Shown here: in pieces, positions 33,616 through 42,753 of the stretch
How the letters are laid out: the number at the start of each line of letters is the position of its first letter
Numbering within the stretch: the first letter of the stretch is position 1
DNA from: Winogradskyella sp.
Lineage (GTDB): Bacteria > Bacteroidota > Bacteroidia > Flavobacteriales > Flavobacteriaceae
Direction of reading: 5' to 3'
Length of the DNA stretch: 64,000 nt
Assembly (NCBI RefSeq): GCF_028289625.1
Contig: NZ_JANQOM010000050.1
Location: 1 to 64,000 of the forward strand
Program-made: the position numbers and the translations under genes
The notes under the pieces: generated by a model
Databases searched by the model: none
Told to the model about the DNA's origin: nothing
What the model saw: only the letters and a program-made list of their open reading frames with translations

Positions 33616-35840
33616 TAATCTTTGATATTTTTTGTCTTCTGTATGTCTGTATTAATGATATCAATGGCTTTTTCCATAAGTTCATCGCGACCATTTTTAA
33701 CACCTTCTATGGTTGGTTTTACTTCAATGTCAGGGACAATCCCAACACGTTGGGTTTCGGTACCATCTGGATAGTATACACCTATACCAGAAATCATGGT
33801 ACGTAAGCCTCCTGGTAAAAAAATTGTAGAGACATTACCATCTGCACCAGCAGTTGTGCTTCCAACCACAGTTACATTATCTCCAGCCCTAAAGGCCATG
33901 GTTGTGTATTCTGCCTGACTTTGTGAAATTTCATTGACTAAAACAATCACTTTCCCTTTATAGGTCTTTCCTTTAGAGGGTACAGAAAGGGTTTTGCCAA
34001 AAGTAAATTCGCCAGGATAGTCCACACTTCCGTTAGTAAATTTTACAAATTCAGAACTCTTAGAGGTTAGAAATGTACCCAAATTAAACGGCATAAAAGC
34101 TGAAGGATAGTTTCTAATATCTATAATAATGCCTTTGGTATCCTTAAATACTTTTCTTATTTCATCAACATCCTCTTGCTTAATGTTTTTTAGTGTAATG
34201 TAACCGATATTATTGTCTAGCATTTTATAGCTTTTACCCTCACTTTCTCTTTTATACCATCTGTAATAACCTTCAATATCTTTTGGATTGTATAAATTTA
34301 AAGTTATGTGTTTAGGTTTACCATTACTTATAATTTTTAAATCAGATGTGTTTTGGGTAGATCTTAAAATATCGAAACTTATATCTCTAAGACGTGTTGG
34401 TTGATTTGAAGCTGGATAAAAATCGTATATGTCTTTTACAATGTCATCCACGGACTTGTCATTAATATGTGTAATAATGTCACCAACGTTAAGGCCACTA
34501 TTTTTACTTTTTTCATCTTCAAATAAAGCATCAACAATTAATTGATCTTCAACAAATTTTACGTGTACTGGTGATCGAAATTCGCCTCTTTGTTCTTGGA
34601 TTTTATTATTTCCACCCCAAAGATTTGCATGCGTATCTTTAATATCTCCAATCATCTTAAGCGCAGCTAACTCATATTCTAATTCGTTTTTAGCGTTTAA
34701 AAATTCAGGAATGTATTCACTTAAACAAGAATTCCAATCTTTATCCATTAGGTGTTTGTATGGAAAGAAATAATTAATCATGTTCCAATAGCGATACACA
34801 GATAATAATCTAAAGCCATCATCTGGATATGGCATGTCTGCATACTGTTCTTCGCTTACAAAATCTGGATTGCCCACATAAGGACTCATTTCGATATAAT
34901 AATGCGTTCCTTGATGTCTGTTTTTTTGAATGTATTGTAATTTTTCTTGTAATTCCCTAGAGATAGATTTGTCAGCCATCCAAGAAAAATCGGGTTTTAA
35001 AAAGGCGTCTTCAGCTATATCTTTACAAGATTTGCATGGCTTTATATCTCCATATTTGTTAATCCAAGCTAGTAAAACTGAGTTTCGCTCAGAGTTTGAT
35101 TTTGAGTTGAGGTATGCAGGAAGCATTCTAAAAAGTTCATAATCCCAATTGTAATTGCCTTTGCCAATTTCGGGATGATAATATTTCAAGAATCCCCAAA
35201 TTTGTCCTAATAGTGTTAGATCCTTGATCTTAGAGTCATTTAAATCTGTGATAGAAATATCTGAACCTGCATCAAATTCTTTATCTTTTTGCGCTTTAGA
35301 AAGTTCGCGTTCTGGGGCTTCACTAAGTGGTTTTCCATCTACAGTAATGGTAAAATTATCAACCCAAATTTTACCAGAACCTACTAGTAATCCACCAAAA
35401 ACTATGGTTTTTGCTTTATTGTTATAATCAAGTTCTATCTCGTATTTTTTCCAATCATTGGTGCCATCAATTTTTTTAGATTGCATATTATCAAAACCAA
35501 CATTAGGGTCTATTCTAAGCCAAAGACCAGCCCAGCCATTTACATTTTCAACCTTTAAGTAGCCAGAAAGTTTAATTTTTTTACCTCCAAAATCTGCAGG
35601 AATCGAATACGACAAGGCTTTAAACCCATTACCATTATTGGTACTCTTTATAGAGCCGGAGATTGATCCGTTTTTGGCAATAATTTTATCAAAGTCAATT
35701 TTATGATTACCATCACCAAAGAAAGTCCAGTCTTTAGATTTGTCTCCATCTAATATTTCAAAATCGAAATTATGATTGCTTTGTGCAGTTATAAAAAAAG
35801 AAACAAAAACAAAAAGGAGGCAGAGTTGATTTTTTTTCAT
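33615..35840 (-). CDS. Secreted S41-family (tail-specific) peptidase
   Basis: 741 residues. Signal peptide 1-19 (ending ITAQS). A carbohydrate-binding-like beta domain spans ~20-175, a helical region ~190-400, a PDZ-like domain ~410-510 and the S41 catalytic domain ~530-725. The catalytic serine is likely S641 in SQSQAE, and GSTTAGADG follows. S41 proteases of this three-part type act in the periplasm or outside the cell. It shares one base with the exonuclease gene. No T9SS tail is present. Confidence 0.85.
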   Translation of the reverse strand: MKKNQLCLLFVFVSFFITAQSNHNFDFEILDGDKSKDWTFFGDGNHKIDFDKIIAKNGSISGSIKSTNNGNGFKALSYSIPADFGGKKIKLSGYLKVENVNGWAGLWLRIDPNVGFDNMQSKKIDGTNDWKKYEIELDYNNKAKTIVFGGLLVGSGKIWVDNFTITVDGKPLSEAPERELSKAQKDKEFDAGSDISITDLNDSKIKDLTLLGQIWGFLKYYHPEIGKGNYNWDYELFRMLPAYLNSKSNSERNSVLLAWINKYGDIKPCKSCKDIAEDAFLKPDFSWMADKSISRELQEKLQYIQKNRHQGTHYYIEMSPYVGNPDFVSEEQYADMPYPDDGFRLLSVYRYWNMINYFFPYKHLMDKDWNSCLSEYIPEFLNAKNELEYELAALKMIGDIKDTHANLWGGNNKIQEQRGEFRSPVHVKFVEDQLIVDALFEDEKSKNSGLNVGDIITHINDKSVDDIVKDIYDFYPASNQPTRLRDISFDILRSTQNTSDLKIISNGKPKHITLNLYNPKDIEGYYRWYKRESEGKSYKMLDNNIGYITLKNIKQEDVDEIRKVFKDTKGIIIDIRNYPSAFMPFNLGTFLTSKSSEFVKFTNGSVDYPGEFTFGKTLSVPSKGKTYKGKVIVLVNEISQSQAEYTTMAFRAGDNVTVVGSTTAGADGNVSTIFLPGGLRTMISGIGVYYPDGTETQRVGIVPDIEVKPTIEGVKNGRDELMEKAIDIINTDIQKTKNIKD

Positions 35841-35931
35841 AATTGATAGTTTAATTTCAACCTAAAAAACTAAGAATATTCTTATAAGTTATTTAAAATT
35901 TGTTAAATAACATAATCTTAAGATTTAGAAA

Positions 35932-37071
35932 TCATAAGCCCAACATTTCATATGCTTCATCAATATAAATGTAATAATCTATAGGGAACGAATCTATCAT
36001 TTCTGCACTACGGTGATGACCCAATCTTACAATGATAACATCATCCTCTGGAATGGTAATTACATACTGTCCTAAAATACCACGCATTAAAAAAATATGC
36101 TTGTCCATATAATCGCTAATCCAAAAGCCATAACCGTAGGGCTGACCTTCAAATCTATTTGTGGTGGCCTTAGCTACAAAACTCGAATCAAGGATTTGCC
36201 TTCCATTCCATTTACCATGATTTTTATAAAGCTTACCAAACCTTGCAAAATCTCTCGCATTACTAGAAATACAACAGAACGCTTTCGCCAGTTGATTCTC
36301 ATCATCATCTAATTGCCATAAGGCATCACTTTTTGCACCGAGTGGTTGCCAAAAACTTTCCGAAAGGTAATCTGATAGTTTCGTCTGGGCGGCTTTTTCA
36401 ATGACCATTCCCAATAATTGGGTACTTCCACTTAAATATTCAAACTCTTTGCCTGGTGTTTTAATGACTTTTTGATTTAAAATTGTTTCTGCTAGATCAT
36501 CATCGTAATTTGCCCTAGCTGTAATGGAAAAGGGACTTGTATAATGTTCCATCCAATCCAATCCAGATGACATAGAGGATAGGTCTCCAACAGTGGTTTT
36601 AGTGTCTTTAAATTCGGGATAAAAATCACCCACTGGCTGGTCTAGACTTTTTATATAGCCATCCATAATCGCTTTACCCAATAGAGAACTCGTAATACTC
36701 TTAGCCATAGAGAACGAGTTGGTTTTAGAGTCTACACTATAGCCATCAGCATACCATTCATAAAAAATACTATCGTTCTTAATAATCATATAGGCTACAG
36801 TACCAAATTCATCATTGGTTTCGGTTAGTCTAGTAGTAGGATTAATGGTGTTGTAGTTTTTATGCTTAGCCCAAACATCGGTATGGTTTCCTTTTTTTAT
36901 CGTATCATTTTCAAAATATGGATAGTCGTCAATAAATGCAGTAACATGACCCGTAAAATAAACCACGCGAACACCCTTTAAAATATAATCATAGTCAAAA
37001 ATATAGGCGGCTATGATCAATACACCAACAATTCCTATAATCCATTTGAGTAACTTTTTTATAATTTTCAT
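35932..37071 (-). CDS. Membrane-anchored serine hydrolase, beta-lactamase class C-like
   Basis: 379 residues. N-terminal transmembrane helix ~9-25. The S-x-x-K motif is S121-M-A-K124, followed by a YLSGST segment corresponding to the second active-site motif of the beta-lactamase/D-peptidase fold. Such proteins are esterases, D-aminopeptidases or transesterases as often as beta-lactamases, so drug resistance should not be assumed. It lies 15 bp after the DUF4442 gene in a minus-strand run. Confidence 0.85.
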   Translation of the reverse strand: MKIIKKLLKWIIGIVGVLIIAAYIFDYDYILKGVRVVYFTGHVTAFIDDYPYFENDTIKKGNHTDVWAKHKNYNTINPTTRLTETNDEFGTVAYMIIKNDSIFYEWYADGYSVDSKTNSFSMAKSITSSLLGKAIMDGYIKSLDQPVGDFYPEFKDTKTTVGDLSSMSSGLDWMEHYTSPFSITARANYDDDLAETILNQKVIKTPGKEFEYLSGSTQLLGMVIEKAAQTKLSDYLSESFWQPLGAKSDALWQLDDDENQLAKAFCCISSNARDFARFGKLYKNHGKWNGRQILDSSFVAKATTNRFEGQPYGYGFWISDYMDKHIFLMRGILGQYVITIPEDDVIIVRLGHHRSAEMIDSFPIDYYIYIDEAYEMLGL

Positions 37072-37086
37072 TGAGTGAAGAATTAA

Positions 37087-37602
37087 TTATGTCTTACGTT
37101 TCTTGAGCTTTTCTTTGTAATAGCCCTTATCTGCGATATAAAGTGTCTTATTAAAAGTAGCAATAATTTGTTGTTTATCATCTACAAGGCTCATGGTCTT
37201 TACAATTTCTGTTTCATGATGTTCAGCTACTTTTTGTTTTATGGCAGCTATTTCTTCTTTTGTGAATTTAAATTCACCATAAATAGTGGTTTTGGCAGGT
37301 TTTCGATACCGTGCATCAACCGACTTGTCCCAAACCACATAGTCATTTCCTAGGATTTGGATAAGTTGAACCATATAGATAGGGTCGGTGGCGCTTAGCA
37401 TGCTTCCACCAAAAATAGAACCTACATAGTTGCGGTTTTTCCAGCTGAGTTTTAGGCGAATCTTTACATAATGTAAATCATCACTCACTTTGATGAGCTT
37501 TGCCGTGGTGCGGCTATACATGGGAGACCAGTTAAAGCCGTATCTATAAATGGTAGCGGGTTTAAAAAAACGAGCAAGGAATTTTGTGGCAGTCTGGTAC
37601 AT
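37087..37602 (-). CDS. DUF4442 (hotdog-fold) protein
   Basis: 171 residues. YVGSIFGGSMLSATDPIY carries the GG-x-x-x-x-x-D pattern of hotdog proteins, consistent with DUF4442, a family of probable acyl thioesterases without a defined substrate. Its ATG overlaps the ogt stop by one base. The C-terminus is basic (YYKEKLKKRKT). Confidence 0.8.
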   Translation of the reverse strand: MYQTATKFLARFFKPATIYRYGFNWSPMYSRTTAKLIKVSDDLHYVKIRLKLSWKNRNYVGSIFGGSMLSATDPIYMVQLIQILGNDYVVWDKSVDARYRKPAKTTIYGEFKFTKEEIAAIKQKVAEHHETEIVKTMSLVDDKQQIIATFNKTLYIADKGYYKEKLKKRKT

Positions 37603-38075
37603 TAAAACAAAGTTTGCTGTTTATATTCTGCTTCGTGATTAAGCAGCCATTGTTTTCTGTGTAACCCGCCTGCATATCCTGTTAAACTACCATCAGAACC
37701 AATAACACGATGGCATGGTATAATAATCCAAAGCGGATTTTTGCCGTTAGCATTTGCTACAGCACGAATGGCTTTAACATCACCCAATTGTTTTGATAGT
37801 TGCAGATAGGTTGTGGTTTTCCCGAAAGGGATATCTAACAAGGCGTTCCAAACTTTTTTTTGAAATGTGGTACCTTCGGGATTTAAATTGAGGTCAAAGG
37901 ATTTAAGTTGATTATTAAAGTAAGCTTTAAGCTGTGTGGCACAATCAAGAAGCGATTCAGGAATAAGCTCAGATAATTCTTCTTTAGTGTCTAATATTGA
38001 AACGGATGTAATGCCATTGTCATCACCAACAATTTTAGCATGCCCAAGCGGTGTTTCGATATAGCAGGTCTCCAT
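37602..38075 (-). CDS. ogt: Methylated-DNA--protein-cysteine methyltransferase
   Basis: 157 residues. The acceptor cysteine is C121 in IIPCHRVIG, and FQKKVWNALLDIPFGKTTTY is the DNA-binding helix region. It removes O6-alkyl groups from guanine in a single-turnover reaction. Ogt-type length, without an Ada domain. It overlaps its neighbours on both sides by one base (CNNM gene and DUF4442), so it is probably transcribed with them. Confidence 0.93.
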   Translation of the reverse strand: METCYIETPLGHAKIVGDDNGITSVSILDTKEELSELIPESLLDCATQLKAYFNNQLKSFDLNLNPEGTTFQKKVWNALLDIPFGKTTTYLQLSKQLGDVKAIRAVANANGKNPLWIIIPCHRVIGSDGSLTGYAGGLHRKQWLLNHEAEYKQQTLF

Positions 38076-39193
38076 TAATTTTCGGGATTATCATTTTCTA
38101 TCAACCCAAGGCGTTTGGCCCTGGCTTCCCAACTTTTTCTAGCTAGCAACTGCAAATCGGACACATTATCACTTTCGTCCATAATTTCTAATCCGAGTAG
38201 TGTTTCAATAACATCTTCCATAGTTACTAGACCACTAACAGAGCCATATTCATCTACCACTAAAGCCATATGGTTTCTACTTTCCACTAATTTTTCAAAA
38301 AGTGTTGGTATTGGCAGGCTTCTATTGACAATGATAATATCTCGTTTAATATCAGAGAGTATTTTTTCACCATTGCCCAATGCCATTTCCTTGAAAGCAT
38401 CATCTTTTAAGACCAACCCTGTAATATTATCGTTTTCATCGGTATAAATTGGAATGCGAGAAAACCTTATATTCTGATTGGCATCAAAAAAATCCTTAAT
38501 GGTCATGCTTTCGTTTTCAGTTTTCATAACTGTTCTTGGTGTCATAACATCTTTAGCTTGTACTTCCTTGAATCCTAGTAAATTTTTAATCACTTTACTT
38601 TCACTTTCTTCAAAAACACCTTCTTCTTGGGCAATATCTGCCATAGCTACAAAACCTTCTCTGCTTAAAACACTGCCATGGCCTTTTCCTCCGATTAATT
38701 TAGTTGTTAATTGGAGAAGCCATAAAATACCGGTCCACTTTAATGGGAAAATAAGCACATTTAGGGCTTTAGCCGTAAAATTTGCCAATTGTTTCCAGAA
38801 GGTAGCACCAATCGTTTTCGGGATAATTTCAGAGGCTACTAAAATCAATATCGTCATTACTGTTGACACAACACCAACCATAAGGTCTTCAGTAAATTTA
38901 ATCCCAAAAACACTAATGGTTTCCGAGCCGTATGATTCCGCGTAGGCCACTTTGGCTTGTACACCAACCAATATGGCACCGACTGTATGTGCAATAGTAT
39001 TGAGTGTGAGAATGGCAATTAATGGTCGGTCAACATCTTTTTTTAAGTCTTCCAAATCATTGGCATACGCTTTACCCTCTTTCTTTTTAACGTTAATAAA
39101 TGTGGGTGTGATACTCAACAAAACAGCCTCTAAAATAGAGCATAAAAATGAAAAGAAAATGGAAATTATAGCGTAGAAAATGAGTAAGCCCAT
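38075..39193 (-). CDS. CNNM/CorC-type membrane protein with CBS pair
   Basis: 372 residues. The N-terminal DUF21/CNNM domain has hydrophobic segments at ~1-25, 55-80, 98-122 and 135-160, then two CBS domains (~210-330: VMTPRTVMKTE, MALVVDEYGSVSGLVTMEDVIETLLG). No C-terminal CorC/HlyC domain follows. Such proteins are inner-membrane cation (Mg2+-type) transporters or regulators, often mislabelled hemolysin. It follows a lipoprotein gene by two bases and shares a base with ogt. Confidence 0.88.
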   Translation of the reverse strand: MGLLIFYAIISIFFSFLCSILEAVLLSITPTFINVKKKEGKAYANDLEDLKKDVDRPLIAILTLNTIAHTVGAILVGVQAKVAYAESYGSETISVFGIKFTEDLMVGVVSTVMTILILVASEIIPKTIGATFWKQLANFTAKALNVLIFPLKWTGILWLLQLTTKLIGGKGHGSVLSREGFVAMADIAQEEGVFEESESKVIKNLLGFKEVQAKDVMTPRTVMKTENESMTIKDFFDANQNIRFSRIPIYTDENDNITGLVLKDDAFKEMALGNGEKILSDIKRDIIIVNRSLPIPTLFEKLVESRNHMALVVDEYGSVSGLVTMEDVIETLLGLEIMDESDNVSDLQLLARKSWEARAKRLGLIENDNPEN

Positions 39194-39195
39194 AG

Positions 39196-39630
39196 CTATC
39201 TTGTATAATTGGAATTTGTAGTTTCCCTATTGCCATCGCCATAATCAAAAACGCGCTCTATCGTTAGCTCCGATTCAGTGAGTATTGTTACTTTTTGGCT
39301 AATTAATTCAACCGGAAAAGTGTCAACAGATAGATTTCCTTCTCCTTCCTCTATTAAAGTTTCTGTTTGCTGATTGAAACTTATGTTATTTCCACTAACA
39401 TTAAATTGTCCAGTATATTGATAGGTATCATTTAAATTTTCTTCACAGGAATTTCCAGATCCAATTCTTATATAGCTGCCATTATTATTGAACGTAATAT
39501 TGTTTTGTGATGGGCACGTATTTGTACTAAACCATTGACCGTAAAGCAAAGACAAATCAATAGAAGGGCCGTCATCTGATGAACACGAAAAGATTAAAAG
39601 CGTAAGGCAGATAATTTTGAAAAATCTCAT
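39196..39630 (-). CDS. Lipocalin-like lipoprotein
   Basis: 144 residues. Signal with lipobox LLIFSC (Cys at about residue 16) and an acidic SSDDG after it. The mature part is beta-rich and begins LLYGQWFSTN, resembling the lipocalin-like start of small Bacteroidota lipoproteins. The ligand is unknown. It is the first gene of the minus-strand run that continues into the CNNM gene. Confidence 0.7.
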   Translation of the reverse strand: MRFFKIICLTLLIFSCSSDDGPSIDLSLLYGQWFSTNTCPSQNNITFNNNGSYIRIGSGNSCEENLNDTYQYTGQFNVSGNNISFNQQTETLIEEGEGNLSVDTFPVELISQKVTILTESELTIERVFDYGDGNRETTNSNYTR

Positions 39631-39721
39631 GTTGAAATATTAAATAAAGATTGCTGTAACTAATATAGTTAAATACGAAGTTACGAAATTACAAACTATA
39701 GATTCTAAATTCTATAAAAAA

Positions 39722-39746
39722 CCCTTAACCTAATTAAGGTTAAGGG
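39722..39746 (-). terminator. Terminator of the TCS-linked exported-protein gene
   Basis: CCCTTAACCT (39722-39731) pairs with AGGTTAAGGG (39737-39746). On the minus strand six T's follow. It lies just beyond the stop at 39795. Confidence 0.85.
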
Positions 39747-39794
39747 CATAGAAAATTAAAACAAGTCTTGTTTTATACCTGACTCTATATTTTT

Positions 39795-40334
39795 TTAGCG
39801 TTTTACTTTCTTTTCATCCTTGCTCTTATGATTTGAAATGTAGGCCTTTAACTCATTACCCAAGGCTTTAATTTTGTCAATGTAGGCTTGTGACACAGCT
39901 TCTGTATCTAAATATATTCTTAAGTGCTTTTTTGTTAGTTTACACTCAAAAATATCATCATCACCTTTATTAATCCATAAGTATGTATTGCCGTTTATTT
40001 TAAGGTTGCTTTTACCTAATTGGTCTAATAAAATGGCTTTTGCACCTTCGTATTTTGACTGGTGATAACGCGCTCTGAACTTATACTTATCATCAGAAAC
40101 TGATATTGATACTGAAATGTTGTGCTTTTCATTGTTATCATTTTCAACTGTAACTGAATAGGATTTACTCGAGGTAGTTTTAGGCGTTGCTGGTGGTTCG
40201 GGTGTTTCAGGTGTGGATTGTGCACTTAAACTTAGAGTAGAGCATAAAGCAATGATTAGTACTAAACAGAATGTTCTTTTTATGGTATTGATTCTAATAC
40301 TGTCTTGTCCGTTTTTTGATTTTTTAAATTTCAT
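39795..40334 (-). CDS. Exported protein of unknown function, probable target of the adjacent two-component system
   Basis: 179 residues from ATG 40334; the open frame extends 54 bp further but across its -7 box. A long basic n-region (~1-20) precedes a hydrophobic core and a LSLSAQ-S cleavage site, then a Pro/Thr-rich linker (TPETPEPPATP) and a folded domain (~70-165). The C-terminus is very basic (KSKDEKKVKR). It has its own promoter with an operator identical to that ahead of the histidine kinase (40406-40426) and its own terminator. I do not recognise the domain; a periplasmic stress-response role is an inference from context. Confidence 0.65.
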   Translation of the reverse strand: MKFKKSKNGQDSIRINTIKRTFCLVLIIALCSTLSLSAQSTPETPEPPATPKTTSSKSYSVTVENDNNEKHNISVSISVSDDKYKFRARYHQSKYEGAKAILLDQLGKSNLKINGNTYLWINKGDDDIFECKLTKKHLRIYLDTEAVSQAYIDKIKALGNELKAYISNHKSKDEKKVKR

Positions 40335-40361
40335 GATATGTGTTTTTATGATTGAACAAGA

Positions 40362-40388
40362 CAAATGTAGCTGACAAATCTGGGGCAA
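40362..40388 (-). promoter_or_regulatory. Regulated promoter A (exported-protein gene)
   Basis: On the minus strand TTG (40388-40386), 16 bp, TACATTTG (40369-40362). The TTG is part of a 14-bp block (40386-40399) that also occurs at promoter B. The -7 box is 27 bp from ATG 40334. Confidence 0.75.
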
Positions 40389-40405
40389 AAAAGAAAATGC
40401 TAGGC

Positions 40406-40426
40406 GTTAACCTAGCATTAACCAAG
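40406..40426 (-). promoter_or_regulatory. Operator A: GGTTAA direct repeats, 11-bp period
   Basis: Minus-strand core GGTTAATGCTAGGTTAAC (40423-40406) is identical in all 18 bases to operator B. Half-sites CTTGGTTAA and CTAGGTTAA repeat every 11 bp, the one-turn spacing used by OmpR-family regulators. It ends 17 bp upstream of the -33 TTG of promoter A and lies 14 bp beyond the response regulator stop. Confidence 0.7.
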
Positions 40427-40439
40427 GAATAAAATTCTA

Positions 40440-41129
40440 TTAACTTACCTTAAATTCTAAACCAATATTTCTAATGCTTTCAATAGAAATAGAAGGGTCT
40501 AGCTTAAAGTATTTGCGGAGTCTGCTTATAAATACATCCATACTTCGACCAGAGAAAAAATCATCACTTTCCCAAACTGCGTTTAGGATGTCTTCCCGTT
40601 TTAACAACTGATTTTTATGTTGGTATAAGAAACGAATAAGTTCTGCTTCTTTTTGAGTCAATTGTTTTTTGTAGTCTCCACAAACGAGTTCGCATCTTAG
40701 CATATTGAAGGTGTATAATCCTATTGTAATGGTCTCTTCCAGTTGAGTTTTATTGCTAGATGTTTTTTCTGTCCTTCTTAAAATGTTATTTAATCGAAGT
40801 ACCAACTCGTCAGCTTCAAAAGGTTTTACTATGTAATCGTCCGCACCAAGCTTTAAGCCCTTAATTTTATCCTCTTTCATTTTTCTGGCGGTTAAAAAAA
40901 TAAATGGAGTTTCTGGCGCAATGTCAATGACTTTTTCTGCCAATGTAAAGCCATCCATCTTTGGCATCATTACATCAAAAACGCAGATGTTAAAACTTCC
41001 TTTTTTAAAAAGTTCTAAGGCTTCTTTTCCATCTTTAGCCCAACTAATGATAAAGCCCGACATTTCTAGATATTGTTTTAGGATATTTCCAAAATCCAAA
41101 TCATCCTCTGCTAGTAAAATGTATTTCAT
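40440..41129 (-). CDS. OmpR-family response regulator
   Basis: 229 residues. The receiver domain (~1-118) has acidic residues D9/D10, the phosphorylation site D52 (VFDVMMPK) and K in IVKPF. The winged-helix DNA-binding domain (~130-225) includes LTQKEAELIRFLYQHKN and the recognition region MDVFISRLRKY. It starts 12 bp after the histidine kinase stop. It is of the kind often compared with Bacteroides RprY. The GGTTAA tandem repeats at 40406 and 42798 are its likely operators. Confidence 0.92.
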   Translation of the reverse strand: MKYILLAEDDLDFGNILKQYLEMSGFIISWAKDGKEALELFKKGSFNICVFDVMMPKMDGFTLAEKVIDIAPETPFIFLTARKMKEDKIKGLKLGADDYIVKPFEADELVLRLNNILRRTEKTSSNKTQLEETITIGLYTFNMLRCELVCGDYKKQLTQKEAELIRFLYQHKNQLLKREDILNAVWESDDFFSGRSMDVFISRLRKYFKLDPSISIESIRNIGLEFKVS

Positions 41130-41141
41130 CTTCTGTGATTT

Positions 41142-42539
41142 TTAATTAAATGGAATACTTAGAATAAATGTAGTGCCTTTACCTTCAGTACTTTCAACAG
41201 CAATGGTGCCGTTATGTGCTTTTATGATTTGATGGGTATAGTATAAGCCTAACCCCAGACCTTTCACATCATGGATTTCCTTATTTCCTGCTCTGAAGAA
41301 TTTTTCAAAGACTTGTTTTTTATCCTTATCCGAAATACCGATACCATTATCCTTTATAGTAATTTTTAGTTCTGAATGACTCTCAATATTACAGTCTATG
41401 ATAATCTTGTCTTCAGAGTATTTTACAGCATTTTCTAAAATGTTTAGAAGTGCTGTCGTAATGTAGAATTTATCGAGATCAATGGTTTTTTGCGCTATTG
41501 AAAATGTCTTGTTTAGATCTATGTTTTTGGACTTAGCAGACAACATAAAATCATCTAAGACAGTACTGATGTACTTTTCGATAGCTACGGTTTCTTTATT
41601 TAACGGAATTTCCTGATAACCTAAGCTATTGTTCAATACTTGGTCTATCAATTTTTGTAGCCTTTTGTTTTGACGCTCTATAGTTTGTACAGTACTGTCA
41701 ACCAGCTGTGGCTGTTGTTGTATTTCTTCTTTTTTTAGCATTTTGGTGGCTAAGGTCAATGTAGCTAAAGGCGTTTTAAGCTCGTGCGTCATATTATTGA
41801 CAAAGTCGGTTTTAATATCGGCAATTTTCTTTTGTGTGATTAGACTTTTTATGGAATAGTAAAGAAGTGCCAGAACCAAAGTAAAAATGAATATTGAAAG
41901 GATTAATACACCAGACATTCTCCTTAAAACTTCTTGCTCCCAGCCATCAATGTTAAAGTAGTCTTGGGTAACAACCTGAAATTCAAAAGTTATGTTTTTC
42001 TGTACTCCATCTTCCATATAATCCCGTTCTATATCTGTAGTCGTTTGCGAATTATTAATGCTATAGGCACTATCGATATCAAAAGTTTCTCCTAAGAGAG
42101 ATAAAGTCTGATTTTTTTTAGACTTGAAAAATAATGTGTCGTTAGCGATAGAGTCTATTAATACGATAGATTTTAAACGTTTTTGAAATTTTACAGGGTG
42201 CGATAATCCTTGTGCTTTAAAAGCATTTTGATATAATTCTACAAAGCGTGGATTAATAGAATCTTGTACGTTGTTAATTCCGTTTAAAAACTCATTTTTT
42301 TGTATTCTTCCCAATTTATAATCGATGATTTGATTTATAACCAGGTCACCGATGGTTTCATAAATGGAATCTATTTCTGCAATATTTTCATCAAAACGGA
42401 AAATAGCGCGTTTGGTTTCTTCAACGAAAGCATCTTTTTCGAGTTTATAAGTATTATTGATGAGATAAGCCTGAATAACAGATAATGCTATTAAGCCAAG
42501 AATAGAACCAACGATTAAGAGATTTATTTTTTTTTTCAT
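41142..42539 (-). CDS. Sensor histidine kinase
   Basis: 465 residues. Transmembrane helices at ~8-27 and ~209-229 flank a ~180-residue periplasmic sensor region without a recognised fold. The HisKA domain has the phosphoacceptor H252 (THELKTPLATL); the ATPase has the N box (NILENAVKY), DNGIGIS and GLGLGLYY. It phosphorylates the response regulator encoded 12 bp downstream. No promoter fits in the 20 bp between its ATG and the hairpin at 42560-42622, so it is probably expressed by read-through from promoter B. Confidence 0.92.
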   Translation of the reverse strand: MKKKINLLIVGSILGLIALSVIQAYLINNTYKLEKDAFVEETKRAIFRFDENIAEIDSIYETIGDLVINQIIDYKLGRIQKNEFLNGINNVQDSINPRFVELYQNAFKAQGLSHPVKFQKRLKSIVLIDSIANDTLFFKSKKNQTLSLLGETFDIDSAYSINNSQTTTDIERDYMEDGVQKNITFEFQVVTQDYFNIDGWEQEVLRRMSGVLILSIFIFTLVLALLYYSIKSLITQKKIADIKTDFVNNMTHELKTPLATLTLATKMLKKEEIQQQPQLVDSTVQTIERQNKRLQKLIDQVLNNSLGYQEIPLNKETVAIEKYISTVLDDFMLSAKSKNIDLNKTFSIAQKTIDLDKFYITTALLNILENAVKYSEDKIIIDCNIESHSELKITIKDNGIGISDKDKKQVFEKFFRAGNKEIHDVKGLGLGLYYTHQIIKAHNGTIAVESTEGKGTTFILSIPFN

Positions 42540-42559
42540 TTAGAGTCTAAATTATAAAT

Positions 42560-42622
42560 AAAACAGAGTTTACAGTTTTTTTGATTGATTGCTTTGATTG
42601 ATGATACTGTAAACTCTGTTTT
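42560..42622 (-). terminator. 17-bp perfect hairpin (partial terminator or attenuator) ahead of the histidine kinase
   Basis: AAAACAGAGTTTACAGT (42560-42576) and ACTGTAAACTCTGTTTT (42606-42622) are exact reverse complements with a 29-base loop. On the minus strand four T's follow, then A, a weak T-run. It separates the 28-codon ORF from the kinase start at 42539. Confidence 0.75.
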
Positions 42623-42636
42623 TAACTTTGAAATCT

Positions 42637-42723
42637 TTATCTAAAACGTCTTTTGGTATTCCAGTTATACGCTTTAGTTCTTTGATCTCTTTCTGTGATT
42701 TGGTTGTTGTTTAAAGTTCTCAT
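42637..42723 (-). CDS. Candidate 28-residue leader peptide of the two-component operon
   Basis: ATG at 42723 to TAA at 42637. The peptide starts MRTLNNNQITERDQ and ends KRRFR, with eight Lys/Arg and no hydrophobic segment. Promoter B starts transcription about 24 nt upstream and the 17-bp hairpin follows 14 nt after the stop, so promoter, ORF and hairpin form a compact unit. It may be a small regulatory protein, a leader ORF controlling read-through, or part of a non-coding RNA. No homologue is known to me. Confidence 0.45.
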   Translation of the reverse strand: MRTLNNNQITERDQRTKAYNWNTKRRFR

Positions 42724-42753
42724 AATTAAATGAATTTTTGATTGATGATGGTA

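Noticed and set aside
35932-37071. Beta-lactamase resistance gene
   Set aside because: The motifs fit the wide serine-hydrolase family, and nothing points to drug hydrolysis.
38075-39193. Hemolysin
   Set aside because: The common label is historical; DUF21 plus CBS domains indicate a cation transporter-type protein.
39722-39746. GGTTAA inverted repeat as a further operator
   Set aside because: It is an inverted, not direct, repeat with a T-run and fits a terminator.
40335-40388. Longer start (40388) of the TCS-linked exported protein
   Set aside because: It would begin within promoter A; ATG 40334 leads into a normal signal peptide.
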